Shown here piece by piece: positions 62,201 to 64,000 of a DNA stretch of 64,000 nt (positions are counted from its first letter, which is position 1; each line of letters opens with the position of its first letter). The notes under the pieces are model-generated. The model was not told the origin of the DNA. It did not search any database and was given only the letters and a program-made list of their open reading frames with translations. The position numbers were made by a program, and so were the translations under genes. Origin of the DNA: Pycnococcus provasolii (Eukaryota > Chlorophyta > Pseudoscourfieldiophyceae > Pseudoscourfieldiales); contig CP150556.1 of the NCBI GenBank assembly GCA_049487715.1, forward strand, positions 682,001 through 746,000, read 5' to 3'.

Positions 62201-62269
62201 CACAAGCGAAGGGCCGCACTCGCAATGAAGAGGGTTTGCCCAGAAGAGGATGGGTTCCTCTTGGAGTGA
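56216..62269 (+). CDS. Focadhesin/RST1-like HEAT-repeat giant protein
   Basis: A 2017-residue, Ala-rich helical repeat protein from ATG 56216; an upstream in-frame ATG at 56090 would add 42 unremarkable residues. Helical pairs recur throughout (ANQRVAIRLLTSLWNTTGGR, DRPVRAASLERICLLDPDDA, ATRGLASLTRLVQSRVVDLY). They follow the focadhesin/RST1 pattern of a 'LW' helix followed by 'K/RAAS-I-R-x-I-C' and a 'GL-L-x-x-E/R-V-V-D' segment (DUF3730 region). Plant RST1 bridges the cytosolic RNA exosome to the Ski complex. Animal FOCAD binds the SKI complex too. The rest of the protein, to DGFLLE at the C-terminus, is repeat-like without motifs. The identification rests on local patterns. Confidence 0.6.
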   Translation: MADSSRRRLLGARLLASAASSAAPHSPLALLHTLLSQEAQTEYGPSLGRGDPANQVALARAIHALVAAIRDDDENSTNGTLLEEALALLIDATAKGAPKAAWAAVALLAQGAGRTTGDVPWRRHAAARLVAAACSADVTTASAATAIVEHLPALLVVPPSSPGASVDSQRIGDAAYRAAVEDRRGHALAAALLHAHTARFHAKGTASDVALLLDARRLVLHNVATTDAWQASREALLAVISRLPKLQTQRIATAITVGREVADEAAAPPPPHDVDAPLVNAHKFLRAAQDAMCTKEQASSIASGCLYVRVLGRVAAAAADGADVASAHPNTESHPPAAFFDEHLHRAACVARHALAMLLQIAESARTGGTLARGLASEDGFALLAREVLAATLASNVTVALRRLEATHVSRVTLDAATAAINAHAKALSAASAATAAASAAHPCVQDVATTSSSAGRSDCWFERKRLWVVRAFSIDDAETAPGNDGACPAAAHDALFEIIGVPPPRRHLAQSTIMTTSLMHDISSAAERYRIAEMVSMLILHHDVPSVRVHATLCARALLHAPRGDKSARARAREYAFWLFPIMIAAFTHQSTNAMSSSSLSSDESGSLFNACLLQAIADASAPRDLTPVVLRLLSRLASSAMPLRSATTPGTHVSAPSDGALANQRVAIRLLTSLWNTTGGRCWPRVHACVSEALLKPPRKPALNASEEQLVRDAALGGWFVQLPDRDALAIDRPVRAASLERICLLDPDDAAVEAIRSVQALVLNVSANPRLATRGLASLTRLVQSRVVDLYSALTVLRKQGVAAVLGAYLGAALADNPLPDASPVWDLLREYLQLLACVTHEPRAKTEQNLDVFVHSVTTLHAVAGATTRCTCDGVARLAHVSFKSFASFDLADLEELIDADADNSDKPPIWRWPVDAVAAAVRAGSMRSLVAHVHDELVSAVSHVLKYEYARRRRYVGGARGGKAPAIVADVPSLFPTIEGERWNAARRLSAVHYEHVRGEIAAGRVSATLLFADALWWTTPEDVHTAYADACEALLSSRDDGGFLSRNAERSSLVIEGWQCFIYAWTLAGAKSDPQSSSMPTHNTTARAADVAAGSLLARTGVALDEEALGGTHAVAYAIAGFLGWLLPNAQSTLENSDAGTRIGKSAALTHLYTADKQLERVLASLGAMDSSPCLVSDLVTYRAASVLIVSAHKAGDDLPRRAARHATWNLPGTEIAELLTELKSMQSSLHEMSLRASAVRGLTRAVGILDGSAAKHSLNAKASTAAAALEMTTSCAGTLAHMIGKALHSAGMIDHSALHAIAQLDSAVYKCESAGIKPLLAFMQAPIRIVQDDSEMAYGALVSCLQCIASLSEHVPSDSEWKRRAIEDICAIYRSIFRQALLGWQCARRDGSLQEDGTAWSSPAFAVVDALPSLISVLIVHDPSTGFEAWSEAIDAVQSVLSYEIVQIRAGALSAQVSRSSVHAARAYALLATFGATRRGYEFNVMDAVRSLNDLLESAAAQRADLAVCNSALLGLRDVAALTARQIGDSGVDAAALAAIQHLINATASLESEAETERVYANVRLHHPVAVAMARTCIASAARVAADACRIATLSSWERAKGSHEKESGTLGAFTPYTDWPTTSATFALCDACMRSDDEACTEVMFASFAPSPVLPISSTMLQRMRNAALTCDCDDWDTPSLAKSVVLCMRSHVSAHASLRELAIEAMAALSANRSFHKTACTAGLVAASIVGAAACAEEAEHLAEEAGAAIRLLFQVWAESSSSRICLAWKHLCTALKWVRGIDAVPDCIADALNDATNALFDATFYPNCDAVPLASAHAMLAELVLEDDCTHSQLRYDDEEDPDDAPWVCALQTHVHLAALIPIKVHDMNLHRLHLYSLMVAHGVKVPWPPLHMSPADVLAALCTSSSTQETWPAWVSVSMAAARCGASVRVAMLEAAAVDARAHSVACVLVSAPHAGVWAAHSPHAARASLRLAWATYSAALVGAHKRRAALAMKRVCPEEDGFLLE

Positions 62270-62339
62270 TTTTTGTACTTGCTTATTGTAGTTGTAAAAC
62301 TAGGAATGTGTAATTTTTAACTATGAAAATTTTTAAATA

Positions 62340-64000
62340 TTAGTGGGAAACCGAGTGACCGCCCTTGACATGTAGCTTAGCCTTGCCAGGCTCAATCTTG
62401 CCCATCTTGCGCGGAACCTTTTTCGATGATCCAGGTGATTGCTTTTCTGGCGCCGCCTTTGTCTCCTTCACGCCAGCCTCTTCGTCATCCTTGTGTTCAG
62501 GCTCTTCCGGGTCGTGGTGTAGCTCTTCCGGGTCGTGGTGCAGCTCATCCTCTTCTATTGGCGCCTTCTGATCGGCTGCGGGAATCGAGTCCAGACCCTC
62601 GGCGCTTGGCTTCACCGCCTCCGGCTTCGTCTCATCGTCGTGCTCGGCAGCAGCTTCGGATGCCTCGTCGTGTGCCTCCTCGTCATCGTGATGCACGACA
62701 TCCGACTTTACGTCGCTCACGACATGGTCGTCGTGATCCTCTGGGACAGTCTCCTCTGCTAGCTTTTCGGGCGCCGCCTTTGTCTCCTTCACGTCAGCCT
62801 CTTCGTCATCCTTGTGTTCAGGCTCTTCCAATTCGTGGTGCAGCTCTTCCGAGTCGTGGTGCAGCTCTTCCGAGTCGTGGTGCAGCTCATCCTCTTCTAT
62901 TGGCGCCTTCTGATCGGCCGCGGAAATCGAGTCCAGACCCTCGGCGCTTGGCTTCACCGCCTCCGGCTTCGTCTCATCGTCGTGCTCGGCAGCAGCTTCG
63001 GATGCCTCGTCGTGTGCCTCCTCGTCATCGTGATGCACGACATCCGACTTGTCGTCGCTCACGACATGGTCGTCGTGATCCTCTAGGACCGTCTCCTCTG
63101 CTAGCTTTTCGGGCGCCGCCTTTGTCTCCTTCACGCCAGCCTCTTCGTCATCCTTGTGTTCAGGCTCTTTCGAGTCATGGTGCAGCTCGTCCGAGTCGTG
63201 GTGCAGCTCTTCCGAGTCGTGGTGCAGCTCATCCTCTTCTATTGGCGCCTTCTGATCGGCCGCGGAAATCGAGTCCAGACCCTCGGCGCTTGGCTTCACC
63301 GCCTCCGGCTTCGTCTCATCGTCGTGCTCGGCAGCAGCTTCGGATGCCTCGTCGTGTGCCTCCTCGTCATCGTGATGCACGACATCCGACTTGTCGTCGC
63401 TCACGACATGGTCGTCGTGATCCTCTGGGACAGTCTCCTCTGCTAGCTTTTCGGGCGCCGCCTTTGTCTCCTTCACGTCAGCCTCTTCGTCATCCTTGTG
63501 TTCAGGCTCTTCCAAGTCGTGGTGCAGCTCATCCTCTTCTATTGCCACCTTCTGATCGGCTGCGGGAATCGAGTCCAGACCCTCGGCGCTCCCCTTCTCT
63601 GCCGGCAACGTGTCCTCCATATCATGCTCGAGCTCCTCCTCGTGCGACTCAGCCTTCGCCTCGTGCGACTCAGCCGCCTCCAAATCATCCGTCACATCTT
63701 CAATCGACTCGGCTGCCGCCTCGTGCTCCTCGGCGCCTGCGTCAGCAGCCAATTCGTCATTGAGCAGCTCACCTCCCTCTTCCGGCAGATCCATCCTGTC
63801 AATCTCGCCATTGCGCGCAGGCTCTTCATCTTCCAGCGTCGACTCATGATCCGCATGATCCACTTCGTCGACCGTCGCGTCGTCGAGGCGATCATCAGCG
63901 GGTAATTCCTCGGCGTCGTCGCTTGGCAGGATGGGCTTCGCGTCCTCTTCCTCCTCCAGAGCTGCATCGTCGTAGCTGCTCTTGGAAGGCGCGAGCTTGT
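62340..64000 (-). CDS. Acidic His/Asp/Glu repeat protein, 5' end beyond the window
   Basis: The frame is open from the window edge to TAA at 62340-62342 (at least 553 codons). It is nearly all Glu, Asp, His, Ala and Lys. Three near-identical 342-bp (114-residue) units and a 300-bp variant repeat the order SAEGLDSI, ADQKAPIEEDELHHD, EEPEHKDDEEA, VKETKAAPEKLAEETV, EDHDDHVVSDDKSDVVHHDD. Within units, a short ELHHDSEEL motif is present one to three times. The C-terminus turns basic (KKVPRKMGKIEPGKAKLHVK). No enzyme domain was seen. Possible roles are metal or calcium binding, nucleic-acid mimicry or a scaffold; none can be shown. Near-identity at DNA level means recent duplication or conversion. 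Confidence 0.8.
   Translation of the reverse strand, partial: KLAPSKSSYDDAALEEEEDAKPILPSDDAEELPADDRLDDATVDEVDHADHESTLEDEEPARNGEIDRMDLPEEGGELLNDELAADAGAEEHEAAAESIEDVTDDLEAAESHEAKAESHEEELEHDMEDTLPAEKGSAEGLDSIPAADQKVAIEEDELHHDLEEPEHKDDEEADVKETKAAPEKLAEETVPEDHDDHVVSDDKSDVVHHDDEEAHDEASEAAAEHDDETKPEAVKPSAEGLDSISAADQKAPIEEDELHHDSEELHHDSDELHHDSKEPEHKDDEEAGVKETKAAPEKLAEETVLEDHDDHVVSDDKSDVVHHDDEEAHDEASEAAAEHDDETKPEAVKPSAEGLDSISAADQKAPIEEDELHHDSEELHHDSEELHHELEEPEHKDDEEADVKETKAAPEKLAEETVPEDHDDHVVSDVKSDVVHHDDEEAHDEASEAAAEHDDETKPEAVKPSAEGLDSIPAADQKAPIEEDELHHDPEELHHDPEEPEHKDDEEAGVKETKAAPEKQSPGSSKKVPRKMGKIEPGKAKLHVKGGHSVSH
62587..63590 (-). repeat. 342-bp coding tandem repeat in the acidic protein
   Basis: The anchor GAGTCCAGACCCTCGGCGCT occurs at 62587, 62929, 63271 and 63571, spaced 342, 342 and 300 bp. 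The spacings are multiples of three, so the frame is kept. Confidence 0.95.

Noticed and set aside
62426-63763. 445-codon plus-strand Arg/Pro-rich frame
   Set aside because: It is antisense to the acidic repeat protein and mirrors its repeats; its length comes from the repeat's codon bias.
1-64000. tRNA, rRNA or snRNA genes
   Set aside because: No B-box/T-loop, rRNA core or Sm-site arrangement was recognised by eye; a covariance-model scan would be decisive.

Overview
This is nuclear DNA of a compact-genome photosynthetic eukaryote, most likely a small green alga of prasinophyte type. Genes are densely packed on both strands and mostly intronless; only three spliced genes could be modelled. 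Coding regions are GC-rich. There are plastid-type proteins (ALBINO3/YidC insertase, 6-phosphogluconate dehydrogenase with a transit-like N-terminus, organellar RNase II), plant-lineage families (BPA1-like RRM protein, focadhesin/RST1-like HEAT protein, MAP kinase kinase) and algal GT29 and GT47 glycosyltransferases. The species cannot be named from sequence alone.

Layout: 1-10.7 kb holds a partial amino-acid transporter, RNase II, 6PGDH, a 2OG-Fe(II) oxygenase, a LON-domain protein and a proline-stalk membrane protein. 12.8-16.0 kb is an EAF1-like chromatin protein. 16.84-21.01 kb is a complete-length DNA transposon with inverted termini, an open DDE transposase and a decayed XPG-SAP-SWIM gene, ending 53 bp before an F-box gene. 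23-29.2 kb is an URB1/Npa1-like ribosome-biogenesis protein. 30.5-41 kb holds ALB3, ribosomal protein eS26, a GT47 exostosin, a GT29 sialyltransferase-like protein and a beta-lactamase-like membrane protein. 42-51.5 kb holds a lipid-anchored helical-bundle/GAF/thioredoxin protein, an alpha/beta hydrolase, a MAPKK and a temptin/copper monooxygenase. 52.6-64 kb holds bacterial-type uS17, a BPA1-like protein, a 106-bp hairpin satellite, archease, the focadhesin/RST1-like giant and a partial acidic repeat protein.

Functional themes: translation and RNA metabolism (eS26, uS17, URB1-like, archease, RNase II, RST1-like), plastid biogenesis and carbon metabolism (ALB3, 6PGDH), and secretory or cell-surface proteins (GT47, GT29, copper monooxygenase, two proline-stalk membrane proteins). 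These are neighbours, not operons.

Non-coding structure is rich. Seven short (TTAGGG)n or (CCCTAA)n arrays all lie on the 5' side of genes. A ~75-bp repeat recurs at gene 3' ends. A Tc1/mariner-type MITE, a second foldback element and an 11-bp CTTAAG-containing motif shared by three promoter regions are also present. The best candidates for new biology are the transposon, the hairpin satellite, the telomere-like promoter arrays, an eS26 that has lost its zinc ligands, and the helical-bundle/GAF/thioredoxin protein.
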